From assembly GCF_902833225.1 (NCBI RefSeq), contig NZ_CADFEI010000004.1, positions 124,001 to 188,000 on the forward strand: DNA of 64,000 bases, read 5' to 3'. Below the pieces are notes generated by a model. That model was not told the origin of the DNA and did no database searches. It worked only from the letters and a program-made list of their open reading frames with translations. Made by a program: the position numbers and the translations under genes. This document shows, in pieces, positions 36,291 to 47,374 of the stretch. Each line of letters begins with the position of its first letter. Positions within the stretch are counted from its first letter, which is position 1. Source of the DNA: Burkholderia sp. BCC1644 (lineage in GTDB: Bacteria > Pseudomonadota > Gammaproteobacteria > Burkholderiales > Burkholderiaceae).

Positions 36291-39200
36291 ATGCTCCATC
36301 TCTTCTATTCGAACCGTCACGAAACGCTGGCCGACGCGCTGCTCGAGGATCTGGCCGCGTTCCCGGCCCGCAACGGCCCGTGGGCGCCGCAACAGGTCAT
36401 CGTGCCGAGTGCGGCGCTGCGCCGTCGCCTCGAGCTCGACATCGCCGCGCGCAACGGCGTGTGCGCGAACGTCGAGTTCACGTATCTCGCGCAATGGCTG
36501 TGGGCGCAGATCGGCCGCGTGATGGACGTGCCCAAGCGCTCGCCGTTCGCGCCCGACCGCCTCGTGTGGCGCTGCTACCGGCTGTTCGCGCAGGCGGCCG
36601 GCGGCGCGCCGTGGCTCGCGTCGCCGCGGCTGGCCGCCTATCTGTCCGCGTCCGACGATGCGATGCGCTACGAGCTTGCGCACCGCGTCGCGGCCGTGCT
36701 CGATCATTACCTGACCTACCGTCCCGAATGGCTGGCCGCGTGGCAGGCGGGAGAATCCGTGCTCGCGGGCGACGGCGCGCCACGGGGGATCAGCGACGCC
36801 GCGCGCGACGACGAGCACTGGCAGGCCGCGCTGTGGCGCGCGCTGCTCGCCGAGCTGAGCGACAGCGTCACGCCGCCCGCGCATCGCTTCCTCGTCGAGG
36901 CGCGCCATCTCGATCCGGAAACGGTCGCGCGCGCGCGTGCGCACTGGCCGGAATCGGTCAGCGTGTTCGCGCTGCCGACGATGCCGCCGCTGCACGTCGC
37001 GCTGCTGCGCGAGCTGTCGCGCTGGATCGACGTGCGTGTCTATGCGCTGAACCCGTGCCGCGAATTCTGGTTCGACATCGTCACGGCCGCGCATGCCGAG
37101 GCGCTCGACGCGGCCGGGCGGCTCGACTACCAGGAAGTCGGCCATCCGCTGCTCGCCGAGTGGGGCAGGCAGACGCAGGCACAGTTGCACATGCTGCACG
37201 AACTCACCGAAAGCGCCGCGTCAGGCGATGCGTCGCGCTTCGTCGCGAATCCCGAGTCCACGTGGCTCGCGCGCGTGCAGAACGCGATCCTCGAACTGCA
37301 GCCGGAGGCCGAAACCGGCGACACGCCGGCCGAGCGCGGCATCGAGGTGCACGTGTGCCACAGCCTCGCGCGCCAGCTCGAAGTGCTGCACGACCGCCTG
37401 CTCGCGTGGTTCGACGCCGACGCGAGCCTGCAGCCGTCCGACGTGCTGGTCGCGGTGGCCGACCTCGCGGCGGCCGGGCCGCTGATCGATGCCGTGTTCG
37501 GCACGGCCGGCGCCGGCGGCGCGCGCGTGCCGTACCGGATCACCGGCCTGCCGCCGTCGCAGGCGAACCCGGTCGCCCGCGTGCTGCTCGACTGGCTCGC
37601 ATTGCCGGAACGGCAGGTCGGCGCGCCGGAGCTGGTCGAATGGCTGCGCGTCGATGCAGTGGCCGCGCGCTACGACATCGACGCGGCTGCGCTCGAGACG
37701 GTGCAGACCTGGCTCGCGGCCGCCGGCGCGCGGCGCGGGTTGTCGCCGCTCGCCAGCGACGACGCGGCCGTGCCCGCACCGCGCCACACGTTCTCCGACG
37801 CGCTCGCGCGGCTCTTTCTCGGTTATGCGATGCCGGAGGGTGCGGCGCCGATCGGAGCGTGGCTGCCGATCGAGGCGGCCACGGGCAGCGAGGCCGAACT
37901 GCTCGGCCGGCTTGCGCGCTTCACCGACGATCTCGACGGCTTCGCGCGGCGCCTGGCCGAATCGCACACGCCGGGCGGCTGGAGCGAACTGTTCGCCGAC
38001 ACGCTCGCACGCTTCTTCGATTCGGGCGCCGCGTATGCGGACGCGCTGGCCGGCGTGCGCGATGCGCTCGACGCGATGCTGGCCGCGATGACGGAGGGCG
38101 CGCCCGACGAAGCATTGCCGGCGGCCGTCGTCCGCGCGGGATTGGCCGCGGCACTCGACGATCCGGCGCGCGGCGGGGTGCCGTGGGGCGGTGTCACGTT
38201 CTCGTCGCTGACGAGCCTGCGCGGGCTGCCGTATCGCGTCGTCTGCCTGCTCGGGATGGACGACGGCGTGCTGCCGAGCCTCGCTCGCGCGGACGAGTTT
38301 GACCTGATGGCCGTGTTGCCGAAGCTCGGCGACCGGCAGCGCCGCGACGACGAGCGCAACCTGTTTCTCGACCTGCTGCTCGCCGCACGCGACCGGCTGC
38401 TGATTGCCTACACGGGCCGCAGCATTCGCGACAACGCGCCGTTGCCGCCCGCGGCACTCGTCGACGAGTTGCTCGATCATCTGGCGATCGTCACGGCCGG
38501 GCCCGACGCCGCACCGGATGAAGTCGATGCCGCGCGGCGCGCGTTCATCGTCGAGCATCCACTGCAACCGTTCGCGGCCGCGTATTTCCAGCCTGGCAGC
38601 ACGCTCGTGTCCTATGACGCCGAGCGTGCGACGCTTGCGTCGCTGCTTGCCGCGGAAGTGTCGCGCGACGGCCCGCGCGAGTTGCCGTTCTTCGCGCAGC
38701 CGCTGCCGGCCGAACCGGTCGAGCCCGTCGCGTTCAGCGAATTCGAACGCTTCTGGCGTCATCCGGCGCGTGCGTTGCTGCGCGGCCGGCTCGGCATCGT
38801 GCTTGCCGACGCGCAAGCCGAACTGCTCGATACCGAACCGTTCTCGCTCGACTTCGCCGGCAGCGATGCGCTCGCCGAGCGCGTGTTGCCGCTGTTGATC
38901 GAATCGGACGAGGGCGGCGTGCACGACCACGCGCTGCGCATTGCCGACGCGAGCCCCGAACTGCCGGGCGGTGCGACGGGCGCGGTATGGCGCGACCAGG
39001 CGCTCGGCTCGATGACGCAACTGGCGTCGAGCGTGCGCCGAGCGCTGGCCGACGGCATCGAGCGGCGGCCGTTCTCGCTCACGGTCGTGCCGGCGTGGCC
39101 CGATACGGAGCAGGCGTTGTTCGGCACCGACGACGCGATGCTGTTGGCCGACGCGGTGAGCGCGCCGCTCGAACTGCATGGCACGCTGAACCGGTTGACG

Positions 39201-39635
39201 CCGGCCGGCCAGATCATCTACCGCTACGCACGGTCGAGTGCGCGCGACTATCTTTCCGCGTGGCTCGCGCATCTCGTCTACTGTGCGGTCGAGCCCGACG
39301 GCCCGCGCCGCACGCTGTGGTTCGGCAGCGGCGGCGCGTTCGAGCTGACGCCCGTCGCAGCGCCGCTGGAGCGGCTCGCGCCGCTTGCCGCACTGTTTCG
39401 CGCGGGGCGGCGCATGCCGCTGCGGTTCTTTCCGCGCAGCGCGTGGGCGAGGGTATCCGACGGCGAAGCCAAGGCCGCCAGCGTGTGGATCAACGAACGC
39501 GTCGTGAGCGAAGCCGACGATCCGGCCATCGCGATCGCGTGGCGCGGCGCACACCCGTCGCTCGACGAGCCGTTCGGCACACTCGCGAAGCTCGTGTTCG
39601 AGCCGCTCATCGAGCATCTGAAGGAGGTCGCATGA
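36291..39635 (+). CDS. recC: Exodeoxyribonuclease V gamma subunit RecC
   Basis: A 1114-residue RecC. ATG 36291 (MLHLFYSNRHETLADALLED) is the usual RecC start. Conserved blocks are VIVPSAALRRRLELDIA, ANVEFTYLAQWLWAQI, RITGLPPSQANPVARVLLDW and FSSLTSLRGLPYRVVCLLGM. RecC has helicase-like and nuclease-like folds without working active sites; it splits the duplex and reads Chi. Its stop overlaps the recB start (ATGA), and the order C-B-D is the usual one in beta-proteobacteria. Confidence 0.95.
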   Translation: MLHLFYSNRHETLADALLEDLAAFPARNGPWAPQQVIVPSAALRRRLELDIAARNGVCANVEFTYLAQWLWAQIGRVMDVPKRSPFAPDRLVWRCYRLFAQAAGGAPWLASPRLAAYLSASDDAMRYELAHRVAAVLDHYLTYRPEWLAAWQAGESVLAGDGAPRGISDAARDDEHWQAALWRALLAELSDSVTPPAHRFLVEARHLDPETVARARAHWPESVSVFALPTMPPLHVALLRELSRWIDVRVYALNPCREFWFDIVTAAHAEALDAAGRLDYQEVGHPLLAEWGRQTQAQLHMLHELTESAASGDASRFVANPESTWLARVQNAILELQPEAETGDTPAERGIEVHVCHSLARQLEVLHDRLLAWFDADASLQPSDVLVAVADLAAAGPLIDAVFGTAGAGGARVPYRITGLPPSQANPVARVLLDWLALPERQVGAPELVEWLRVDAVAARYDIDAAALETVQTWLAAAGARRGLSPLASDDAAVPAPRHTFSDALARLFLGYAMPEGAAPIGAWLPIEAATGSEAELLGRLARFTDDLDGFARRLAESHTPGGWSELFADTLARFFDSGAAYADALAGVRDALDAMLAAMTEGAPDEALPAAVVRAGLAAALDDPARGGVPWGGVTFSSLTSLRGLPYRVVCLLGMDDGVLPSLARADEFDLMAVLPKLGDRQRRDDERNLFLDLLLAARDRLLIAYTGRSIRDNAPLPPAALVDELLDHLAIVTAGPDAAPDEVDAARRAFIVEHPLQPFAAAYFQPGSTLVSYDAERATLASLLAAEVSRDGPRELPFFAQPLPAEPVEPVAFSEFERFWRHPARALLRGRLGIVLADAQAELLDTEPFSLDFAGSDALAERVLPLLIESDEGGVHDHALRIADASPELPGGATGAVWRDQALGSMTQLASSVRRALADGIERRPFSLTVVPAWPDTEQALFGTDDAMLLADAVSAPLELHGTLNRLTPAGQIIYRYARSSARDYLSAWLAHLVYCAVEPDGPRRTLWFGSGGAFELTPVAAPLERLAPLAALFRAGRRMPLRFFPRSAWARVSDGEAKAASVWINERVVSEADDPAIAIAWRGAHPSLDEPFGTLAKLVFEPLIEHLKEVA

Positions 39636-42600
39636 GCGCCGTGTCGCAGCCGCAGCAGGCGGTCGAACTCGACGTGTTCGCGTGCCCGCTCGACGGCGTC
39701 AACCAGATCGAGGCATCGGCCGGCACCGGCAAGACCTGGAACATCTGCGCGCTGTATGTGCGCCTGTTGCTCGAGAAGGATCTCGGCGCTGACGAGATTC
39801 TCGTCGTGACCTTCACGAAGGCGGCGACGGCCGAACTGCACGAGCGGATTCGCAGCCGGCTCGCGCAGCTTGCGCATGCGCTCGACACGGGCGACGACGG
39901 CGGCGATCCGTTCGTCGCACGCCTGCTCGAGACCACGCTCGGCGAAGACGGCGCGCTCGATCCGGAGACGGCCGCAAAGCGGATCCGGCGCGCGCTGCGT
40001 GCGTTCGACCAGGCCGCGATCCACACGATCCACGCGTTCTGCCAGCGCGCACTGCAGGAAGCGCCGTTCGCGGCGGCGATGCCGTTCGCGTTCGACATGG
40101 AGGCCGACGACGCGTCGCTGCGCTTCGAACTCGCGGCGGATTTCTGGCGCACGCGCGTCGAACCGGCGGCCGCACGCTGGCCGGGATTTGCGACCTGGCT
40201 CGTCGAATCGGGCGCCGGTCCGGCGGCGCTCGATGCGCAGCTCGCGCGCCGGCTGAAGAAGCCGCTCGCCGCGCTGCGCTGGGACGGCGTGACCGAACCG
40301 GACGAGTCGGCCGAAGCCGCAGCGGCCGAATGTTTCGCCGAGGCGTCGCGGATGTGGGCGGCCGAGCGCGATGCAATCGATGCGTTGCTTCGCACGGCGC
40401 AGCCGGTGCTCAACCAGCGCTCGCACAAGCCCGATGCGGTCGCCGATGCGCTGGCCGCATGGACTGCGCATTTCGCGCAGGGCGACGCGACGGCCGCGCT
40501 GCCGAAGGCCGCGTTGAAGCTCACGCAATCCGCACTGGTGAAGGCGACCAAAAAAGGCGGCGTGACGCCCGCGCATGCGTTCTTCGATGTCGCCGACGCG
40601 CTCGAAGCCGCGGTGGCGGCCGCCGAGGCCGCACAGCGCGCGCGCTGGCTCGCACTGATCGCCGACTGGCTCGACGTGGCGCCGGGCGAGCTGGCCGAGC
40701 GCAAGCGCACGCGGCGCGTCGTGTCGTTCGACGATCTGCTGGCGAACCTGTACCACGCGCTGCATGCGCATCCGTGGCTCGCCGAGACGCTGCGCGCGCG
40801 CTATCCGGCCGCACTGATCGACGAGTTCCAGGACACCGACCCGCTGCAGTTCGCGATCTTCGACCGGATCTTCGCGCCGGGCGGCCCGCTGTTCCTCGTC
40901 GGCGATCCGAAGCAGGCGATCTACAGCTTCCGCGCGGCCGATCTGCATACCTATCTGGCGGCGCGCGCGCGGGCGAGCGCGTGCTACACGCTCGCGGTCA
41001 ACCAGCGTTCGACGCCCGCGATCGTCGATGCGTGCAACCGCTTCTTCATGTCGAATCCGCGCGCCTTCGTGCTCGACGGGCTCGACTATTACGCGGTGCG
41101 CGCCGGCACGCGCGTGCGCGCGCCGTTCGTCGACGAAACCGATCCGGGCCCGGCCGGCGACTTCCGGGTCTGGGCGTTGCCGGGCGGCGAAGGCACGTTG
41201 CTCAAGCGCGATGCACAGGCACAGGCCGCGCAGGCCTGTGCCGCCGAGATCGCGCGGCTGATGCGTGGCGCGCGCGAAGGGCACGTGCGGCTCGGCAAGT
41301 CGCCGCTGTCGCCGGGCGACATCGCGGTGCTCGTGCAGACGCACCGGCAGGGCAGTCTCGTGAAGCGCGTGCTCGCCACGTGGGGCATCGGCAGCGTCGA
41401 GCTGGCGCAGGCGTCGGTGTTCTCGACCGGCGACGCCGAGCAGCTCGAACGCGTGCTGGCGGCGATCGATGCGCCGGGCGACTTGCGGCGTCTGCGCGCG
41501 GCGCTCGCGTCCGACTGGTTCGGCCTCGATGCCGGTGCGCTGTGGCGGATGGAGCAGGGTGACGGCGATGCGCGAAACGAAGCATCCGACAGCACCGACG
41601 CGATGAGCTGGGTCGAGCGCTTCTCGCGCTATCGGCTGCTGTGGCGCGAACGCGGTTTCGCGGTGATGTGGCGCACGTTCACGCGCGAGCTGCGGATCGC
41701 CGAGCGGTTGATGGCCGGTGCGGATGGCGAGCGTCGCGTGACCGACATCAACCATCTGGCCGAACTGACGCAGGCGCGCGCATCCGCGCAGCCGGGCATC
41801 GCACCGACGCTGCGCTGGCTCGCCGCGCAACGGCTTGACGGCGGCGGCGAGGAAGCGCAGTTGCGGCTCGAATCCGATCGCAACCTCGTGCAGATCGTGA
41901 CCGTGCACAAGTCGAAGGGGCTGGAATACGCAATCGTGTTCTGTCCGTTCCTGAACGACGGCGGATTGCGCGAGCCGCCTTCGTCCGCGCTGCCCGATGC
42001 GCGCGAATATCACGACGAAGCGGGCGACGCCGTGCTGCATTACGGATGCGACGACGAGGCGGCTGCGCACGCGGCGCGGCAGGCGTTGCGCGAGCAGGCC
42101 GCGGAGCGCGCGCGGCTCGTCTATGTGGCGCTCACGCGCGCGGTCTATCGTTGCTATGTCGTTGCCGGGCCGTACCTGTCGTCGCGCTCGACGCGTGAAG
42201 CGCGGCGCAGCGTGCTCAACTGGCTCGTCGCTGGCGCCGGCCAGTCGTTCGATGCGTGGCTCGACGAACCGCCCGACGAAGCGGCGCTCGATACGGCGTG
42301 GCAGGCGCTCGCGGGCGGCCCCGTGAGCGTCGCGCCGCTGCCGGCGCCGGCGCGCCGCGAGCGTCTCGCGGCCGGGCACGATGCGTCGCAGACGCTCGCG
42401 GCGCGTCATGCGACGCGTGTGCTGCGCGACGCGTGGCGGATGGCGAGCTTCAGCTCGCTGACTGCGTCGATGGCGCGCGAGGAAGCGGGCGTCGCGGCCG
42501 TCCCCGACGAAGAGTTGCGGCCCGATCACGACGCGCTTGCCGAGGTGACGCCGGACGGCGAATGGATCTTCGACGAGCCGGTCGCAGCCGTTCCGCCGGA

Positions 42601-43336
42601 CGACGACATCCTCGTGTTCCCGCGTGGGGCGGCAGCCGGCGAATGCCTGCACCGCCTGTTCGAACTCAGCCGCTTCACGGAGCGCGAGTCGTGGCACAAG
42701 GCCGCGCTCGGCGCGCTGCACGACCGGCCGGTCGAGGCGGAGCCCGGGCTCGCTACGCGGTTGCCGGCGATGATGGCCCAGCTGGTCGACGATGTCGTGC
42801 ACACCGAGCTCGTGCCGGGCATGCGGCTCGCCAATCTCGATCCGGCGAAGCGGCTCGACGAAATGGGTTTCCTGTTCCCGGCGCCGTCGCTCGACCTGAT
42901 GGCGCTGCGCCGCTTGCTGGTCGCGCACGGCTATCCGGACGTTGCACTGGAGGCGGGCATGCTCGCCGGTTTCATCAAGGGTTTCATCGACATGATCGTC
43001 GAACACGACGGCCGCTTCTGGATCGTCGACTGGAAGTCGAACCATCTCGGCACGACGCCGGATGCCTACGGCCCGCGCGCGCTCGACGTCGCGATGGCCG
43101 ATCACGCGTATCACCTGCAGGCGCTGCTCTACACGGTCGCGCTGCATCGCTACCTGCGCGGGCGGCTACGCGACTACGACTACGACACGCACATCGCGGG
43201 CTACCTGTACCTGTTCGTGCGCGGCGTGCGGCCTGACTGGCGCAGCGGCGGCGAGCCGTCCGGCGTGCATGCGCGCCGGCCCGCGCGTGCGCTCGTCGAT
43301 GCCCTCGACCGGATGATGGAAGGGGGCCGCGCATGA
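39632..43336 (+). CDS. recB: Exodeoxyribonuclease V beta subunit RecB
   Basis: A 1234-residue 3'-5' helicase and nuclease. Helicase motifs: Walker A EASAGTGKTW, LVVTFTKAATAELHERIRS, LIDEFQDTDPLQFAIFDRI, LVGDPKQAIYSFRAADL, LAVNQRSTPAIVDACN, VTVHKSKGLEYAIVF and RLVYVALTRAVYR. The C-terminal nuclease domain keeps GFIKGFIDMIVEHDGRFWIV, DWKSNHLG and YHLQALLYTVALHRYL. It unwinds and degrades DNA ends, and loads RecA at Chi. It overlaps recC and recD by four bases each. Confidence 0.96.
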   Translation: MSAVSQPQQAVELDVFACPLDGVNQIEASAGTGKTWNICALYVRLLLEKDLGADEILVVTFTKAATAELHERIRSRLAQLAHALDTGDDGGDPFVARLLETTLGEDGALDPETAAKRIRRALRAFDQAAIHTIHAFCQRALQEAPFAAAMPFAFDMEADDASLRFELAADFWRTRVEPAAARWPGFATWLVESGAGPAALDAQLARRLKKPLAALRWDGVTEPDESAEAAAAECFAEASRMWAAERDAIDALLRTAQPVLNQRSHKPDAVADALAAWTAHFAQGDATAALPKAALKLTQSALVKATKKGGVTPAHAFFDVADALEAAVAAAEAAQRARWLALIADWLDVAPGELAERKRTRRVVSFDDLLANLYHALHAHPWLAETLRARYPAALIDEFQDTDPLQFAIFDRIFAPGGPLFLVGDPKQAIYSFRAADLHTYLAARARASACYTLAVNQRSTPAIVDACNRFFMSNPRAFVLDGLDYYAVRAGTRVRAPFVDETDPGPAGDFRVWALPGGEGTLLKRDAQAQAAQACAAEIARLMRGAREGHVRLGKSPLSPGDIAVLVQTHRQGSLVKRVLATWGIGSVELAQASVFSTGDAEQLERVLAAIDAPGDLRRLRAALASDWFGLDAGALWRMEQGDGDARNEASDSTDAMSWVERFSRYRLLWRERGFAVMWRTFTRELRIAERLMAGADGERRVTDINHLAELTQARASAQPGIAPTLRWLAAQRLDGGGEEAQLRLESDRNLVQIVTVHKSKGLEYAIVFCPFLNDGGLREPPSSALPDAREYHDEAGDAVLHYGCDDEAAAHAARQALREQAAERARLVYVALTRAVYRCYVVAGPYLSSRSTREARRSVLNWLVAGAGQSFDAWLDEPPDEAALDTAWQALAGGPVSVAPLPAPARRERLAAGHDASQTLAARHATRVLRDAWRMASFSSLTASMAREEAGVAAVPDEELRPDHDALAEVTPDGEWIFDEPVAAVPPDDDILVFPRGAAAGECLHRLFELSRFTERESWHKAALGALHDRPVEAEPGLATRLPAMMAQLVDDVVHTELVPGMRLANLDPAKRLDEMGFLFPAPSLDLMALRRLLVAHGYPDVALEAGMLAGFIKGFIDMIVEHDGRFWIVDWKSNHLGTTPDAYGPRALDVAMADHAYHLQALLYTVALHRYLRGRLRDYDYDTHIAGYLYLFVRGVRPDWRSGGEPSGVHARRPARALVDALDRMMEGGRA

Positions 43337-45642
43337 ACGCGTCGGACGACACGCTCGAATTTACCGGCGGCCTCGTCGCGCGGCTGCCCGAGCCGGCCGA
43401 TTTCGGCATTGCGCTCGCGGAAGGCTTCGCGCGTCGGATCGGCGATCTCGCGCGGCGCGCCGGCGCGCCGTCCGCAGCGGCGCGCTGGGCGGCACGCGCC
43501 GCGTTCGCGACGAGCCGTGCGACGGCCGGCGGTCACGTATGCGTCGCGCTCGGCGCGCTCGCGCAGCGCTACGAAGCACCGCTCGACGAGGTTCGCGCGG
43601 CGCTCGCCGCGAGCGGCGTGGTCGCGTTCGGCACGCTTGCGCGTGGCGACGAGCGGCCGCTGATCGTCGACCGGCACGACCACCTGTATCTGTCGCGCTA
43701 TTTCGATTACGAACGGCGGCTTGCCGATGCGCTCGTCGCGCAGGCCGGTGCCGCAGCACCGGATGAAGGGCTGTCGCCCGACCGGCTGCGCGACAGTCTC
43801 GCGCGTTACTTCGGGCCGGCGACCGGCGAAGTCGACTGGCAGCGCGTGGCGGCGATCGTCGCGCTGACGGGCCGCGTGACGATCGTCAGCGGCGGCCCCG
43901 GCACGGGCAAGACGACGACCGTCGTCGGCGTGCTGGCCTGTCTGCTCGACGCGCACCCGGGGCTGCGCATCGCGCTGGCCGCACCGACCGGCAAGGCCGC
44001 ACAGCGGATGCAGGAAGCGCTGCATGCACGGGCCGGCGACTTGCCGCCCGAGCTGGCGGCGCGTTTGCCCGATACGTCGTATACGCTGCATCGGCTGCTG
44101 GGCGGCGGCGGGGCGGCCGGCTTTCGCCATCATCGCGACAGTCCGCTGCCGTACGACCTGATCGTCGTCGACGAAGCGTCGATGATCGACGTCGCGCTCG
44201 CCGCGCATCTGCTCGACGCGCTTGCGCCGGGCGCGCGGCTCGTGCTGCTCGGTGACAAGGATCAACTGGCCGCGGTTGAAGCGGGTGCCGTGTTCGCGGA
44301 GCTGAGCGCGCGGCCTGCCTTTACGGCCGCGGCGCGCACGCGCATCGCACAGGCGCTCGGCATCGACGAGGCGGCGTTCGTCGCGGCGTTGCCGGTGCCG
44401 GACGAAGCTGCAGCCGCAGGGGTTCCGGCTACGAGTCCGGCTTTCGCTTCGGCGCAAGCCCCGGCGTCACCTTCGACATCGGCTTCCGTTTCACGCAAAC
44501 CGGCGTCCCGGGCGAAGGCCGATCCGCGACAGGCATCGCTCTTCGACGACGAACCGCAGGATGACGAAGTTTCGTCGGCCGGGATCGTGTCGCCACCGCC
44601 CGCCGTCCCGGCGCCGGCCGAGATCGGCGGCACCGTTACAGCGGGTGACACGCCCGCATGGATCGAAGCCGACGAACTTGCATGGCTCGACGCCGTCGAA
44701 CTGCCGCCGTTCGACGCCGGCGACGTGGCGCTTGCGTCGATGACGGCGACCACATCGCCATCGACCGGCGAAGCCGCCGCAGCGTCCGCCATGCCCGGGC
44801 CGGCACCACTCGCGGATTGCGTCGTCTGGCTCGAACGCAATTACCGTTTCGGTCTCGATTCACCGATCGGGCGGCTGTCGCTCGCGATCCGCAGCGGCGA
44901 CGTGCAGGCCGCGCTCGATGCGCTGCCCGCCGACGACGCGGCCGCCGCGTCGTTCCACGACGATGCGGGCGACGCGCTCGCACCGTCGACGGTCGAGCGG
45001 CTCGCAAGACGGTTCGGCGCGTACCTCGACGCGTTGCGCGACGCACTGACCGCGCCCGTGCCCGATCCGCTGCCGCTGTTCGACGTGCTCAACCGGTTTC
45101 GGATCCTGTGCGCGACCCGCAACGGCTCGCGCGGGGCGGAGCACGTCAACGCGCTCGTGGCCGCGCATGTGCGGCACGCCGCTCGCGTGCCGCTCGCGGT
45201 CGGCGCGCACTGGTTCACCGGGCGACCGATCATGGTGACGCGCAACGACTATGCGCTCGGGCTGTTCAACGGCGACATCGGCATCGCGTTGCCCGATGCG
45301 CATGGCGTGCTGCGCGTGTGGTTCAGGCGCGCGGACGGCACCGCGCGTGCGGTGTCGCCGGCTGCGCTGCCGCCGCACGAAACGGCGTTCGCGCTGACCG
45401 TTCACAAATCGCAGGGCTCGGAATTCGACGAAGCCGCGCTTGTGCTGCCGGCATCGTTCAGCCGGGTGCTCACGCGCGAGCTGGTCTATACGGCCGTCAC
45501 GCGTGCCCGCACGCGTGTCCAGGTGATCGGGCCGCGGCGCGTGCTGGCGCAGGCGGTCGCGACGCGCACGCAGCGCGATTCGGGGCTCGCGGCGCGCGTC
45601 GACGAAGCGCTTGCGCGGCGCCGCACGGAGGCTTCGCGATGA
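43333..45642 (+). CDS. recD: Exodeoxyribonuclease V alpha subunit RecD, with long insertion
   Basis: A 769-residue 5'-3' helicase. Motifs: [66 protein letters not shown] and [15 protein letters not shown]. Between about residues 342 and 490, where other RecD proteins have a short linker, there is a Pro/Ala/Ser-rich, partly acidic insertion. The helicase core resumes at [14 protein letters not shown]. RecD gives the complex its fast motor and switches on nuclease activity. Its stop overlaps the arfB start. Confidence 0.95.
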   Translation: MNASDDTLEFTGGLVARLPEPADFGIALAEGFARRIGDLARRAGAPSAAARWAARAAFATSRATAGGHVCVALGALAQRYEAPLDEVRAALAASGVVAFGTLARGDERPLIVDRHDHLYLSRYFDYERRLADALVAQAGAAAPDEGLSPDRLRDSLARYFGPATGEVDWQRVAAIVALTGRVTIVSGGPGTGKTTTVVGVLACLLDAHPGLRIALAAPTGKAAQRMQEALHARAGDLPPELAARLPDTSYTLHRLLGGGGAAGFRHHRDSPLPYDLIVVDEASMIDVALAAHLLDALAPGARLVLLGDKDQLAAVEAGAVFAELSARPAFTAAARTRIAQALGIDEAAFVAALPVPDEAAAAGVPATSPAFASAQAPASPSTSASVSRKPASRAKADPRQASLFDDEPQDDEVSSAGIVSPPPAVPAPAEIGGTVTAGDTPAWIEADELAWLDAVELPPFDAGDVALASMTATTSPSTGEAAAASAMPGPAPLADCVVWLERNYRFGLDSPIGRLSLAIRSGDVQAALDALPADDAAAASFHDDAGDALAPSTVERLARRFGAYLDALRDALTAPVPDPLPLFDVLNRFRILCATRNGSRGAEHVNALVAAHVRHAARVPLAVGAHWFTGRPIMVTRNDYALGLFNGDIGIALPDAHGVLRVWFRRADGTARAVSPAALPPHETAFALTVHKSQGSEFDEAALVLPASFSRVLTRELVYTAVTRARTRVQVIGPRRVLAQAVATRTQRDSGLAARVDEALARRRTEASR

Positions 45643-46043
45643 TGATCCGCTATACGCTCGATCCGGCCGACGTGGAATGGACGGCCGTGCGCGCACAGGG
45701 CGCGGGCGGGCAAAACGTGAACAAGGTGTCGAGTGCGATTCACCTGCGCTTCGACATCCGCGCGTCGTCGCTGCCGGCGGTCATCAAGGAGCGGCTCCTC
45801 GCACTGTCCGACCAGCGCATCACGCGCGACGGCATCGTCGTGATCAAGTCGCAGGAATACCGCACGCAGGAGAAGAATCGCGAGGCCGCGCTGGCGCGGC
45901 TCGATACGCTGATCGGCAGCGTCGCGTTCACGCCGCGCGCACGCGTTGCGACGCGGCCGACGCGCGCGTCGAAGGAACGTCGGCTCGAGCACAAGTCGCG
46001 CCGCAGCGTGGTGAAGTCCGGAAGAGGGAAGGTGACCGACTGA
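45639..46043 (+). CDS. arfB: Alternative ribosome-rescue factor ArfB (YaeJ-like)
   Basis: A 134-residue GGQ protein. Two adjacent ATG codons exist (45639, 45642); 45639 overlaps the recD stop. The peptidyl-tRNA hydrolase motif GGQ is at residues 23-25 ([15 protein letters not shown]), and the RF domain continues with SAIHLRFDI and [20 protein letters not shown]. The basic tail ([20 protein letters not shown]) is what ArfB puts into the empty mRNA channel of stalled ribosomes. It frees ribosomes without a stop codon. Its place at the end of recCBD is curious but may be only operon packing. Confidence 0.92.
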   Translation: MMIRYTLDPADVEWTAVRAQGAGGQNVNKVSSAIHLRFDIRASSLPAVIKERLLALSDQRITRDGIVVIKSQEYRTQEKNREAALARLDTLIGSVAFTPRARVATRPTRASKERRLEHKSRRSVVKSGRGKVTD

Positions 46044-46093
46044 CGAATGAACGGCCGGCGGCCCGCGCAGGCCAACGTCCGCTGCCCGCGCGG

Positions 46094-47374
46094 CTAGCGC
46101 ATCACCGTTCCCGCGCTGTCGAGCACGAAGTCGACGCAGAACACGACGAGCCGGCTCTGTGCACGGATCGCGACGGCGGCCGTATAGCAGTCGCGACCTT
46201 CCGTCAGCGAGAAGTGCGGGCCCATCAGCGCGACGCGTCCCGGTGCGGCGATTGCGCGCTGGAAATACGGGCGTCGCGACCAGTTGCTGTGGGTTTCCGG
46301 GAACAGCGGCGCGAGGCGGGTGGCGCCCGCCTGGCCGTCGTCGGCGCGGGCGCCGATCGACGGCAGGAACTGCTCGCCGATCTCGTCGGTGACGAACACG
46401 CGGCGCGCGGCCGGCACCGCAAACACGCGTTGCGCGGCGTCCTGCAGGTTGCCGCTCGCGGAAAACGCGGCCGCGCCGGTGAGCACGAGCCGCTCGATTG
46501 CGTCGAAGCCTGGTTGCTCGGCGATGACCGGCGTGTGCCGGCCGGCGATGAAGCGTTGCCATGCGGCGTCGATCATCGCGGGCGCGGCCGCGCTAGCGTT
46601 GGCGATCGAGGCGTCGGGCTGGCCGAACCGGAAACCCTGCACGAAATCGATATCGGCTTCCATCAGCGCCTGCAGCGCGTCGTCGCTTTCGACGCCTTCG
46701 GCCAGCACCATTGCGCCGGCCTGGTGCAGCATCGACACGAGGTGATGCATGATGCGTCGATCCTCGGTCGACCCGGTCGAGCGTTCGACGAGCGAGCGGT
46801 CGAGTTTGACGATGTCGGGCCGCGCGCGCCAAACGCGGTCGAAGTTCGAGAAGCCGGTGCCGAAATCGTCGATCGCGATCAGGAAATCGCGATGCTGGAT
46901 CATGTCGATCGTGCGGGCGAGCGCGGCTTCGTCGCGCGCCGGTTGCTCGACGACTTCCAGCACGATGCGATTCGGCGGCAACGAGAAATGCCGGCACAGC
47001 GCCTCGACGAACTCGCGCTGCACGAGGCCCGTATCGAGCACGCGCGGCGTCACGTTCAGGAACAGCCAGCCGTCGCCGATTCCTTGTGCGACAAAGTTGG
47101 CCGTGTGCAGGCAGCGCGCGAGCCGGTCGAGCAGCAGCGCGTCGGCGTCGCCGCGCGTCCGGTCGAACAGCGCGGTGGGCGACACCAGCGCGCCGTTCGC
47201 GTCGACGACGCGCAGCAGCGCTTCGTAGCCGACGACACGCTTGTGCGTGATCGACAGCACGGGCTGGAACACGCTGCGCAGCTTCGTGGTGCGATAAGTG
47301 GCGAGCCAGCCGCCGGGCGTCGGCGTGAGGCGTTCGAGCAGGGAGTCGAGCGATAGGTCGCGGGCGGGCTTCAT
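46094..47374 (-). CDS. EAL-domain c-di-GMP phosphodiesterase with C-terminal sensor
   Basis: A 426-residue protein from ATG 47374 (MKPARDL). The EAL domain covers about residues 30-255 and keeps its key residues: GYEALLRV, FLNVTPRVL, VLEVVEQ, IDDFGTGFSN, VKLDRSL, LAEGVESDDAL and FVQGFRFGQP. It should linearise c-di-GMP. The last 150 residues (AAWQRFIAGRHTPVIAEQPG to VFCVDFVLD) form a second domain resembling a PDC/Cache fold, possibly ligand-sensing, but with no clear membrane helix. It is a single gene convergent with arfB. Confidence 0.85.
   Translation of the reverse strand: MKPARDLSLDSLLERLTPTPGGWLATYRTTKLRSVFQPVLSITHKRVVGYEALLRVVDANGALVSPTALFDRTRGDADALLLDRLARCLHTANFVAQGIGDGWLFLNVTPRVLDTGLVQREFVEALCRHFSLPPNRIVLEVVEQPARDEAALARTIDMIQHRDFLIAIDDFGTGFSNFDRVWRARPDIVKLDRSLVERSTGSTEDRRIMHHLVSMLHQAGAMVLAEGVESDDALQALMEADIDFVQGFRFGQPDASIANASAAAPAMIDAAWQRFIAGRHTPVIAEQPGFDAIERLVLTGAAAFSASGNLQDAAQRVFAVPAARRVFVTDEIGEQFLPSIGARADDGQAGATRLAPLFPETHSNWSRRPYFQRAIAAPGRVALMGPHFSLTEGRDCYTAAVAIRAQSRLVVFCVDFVLDSAGTVMR

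Noticed and set aside
39278..43147. A 1289-codon open frame on the minus strand across recB
   Set aside because: Antisense shadow of recB, with Arg/Gln/His-rich sequence and no motif.
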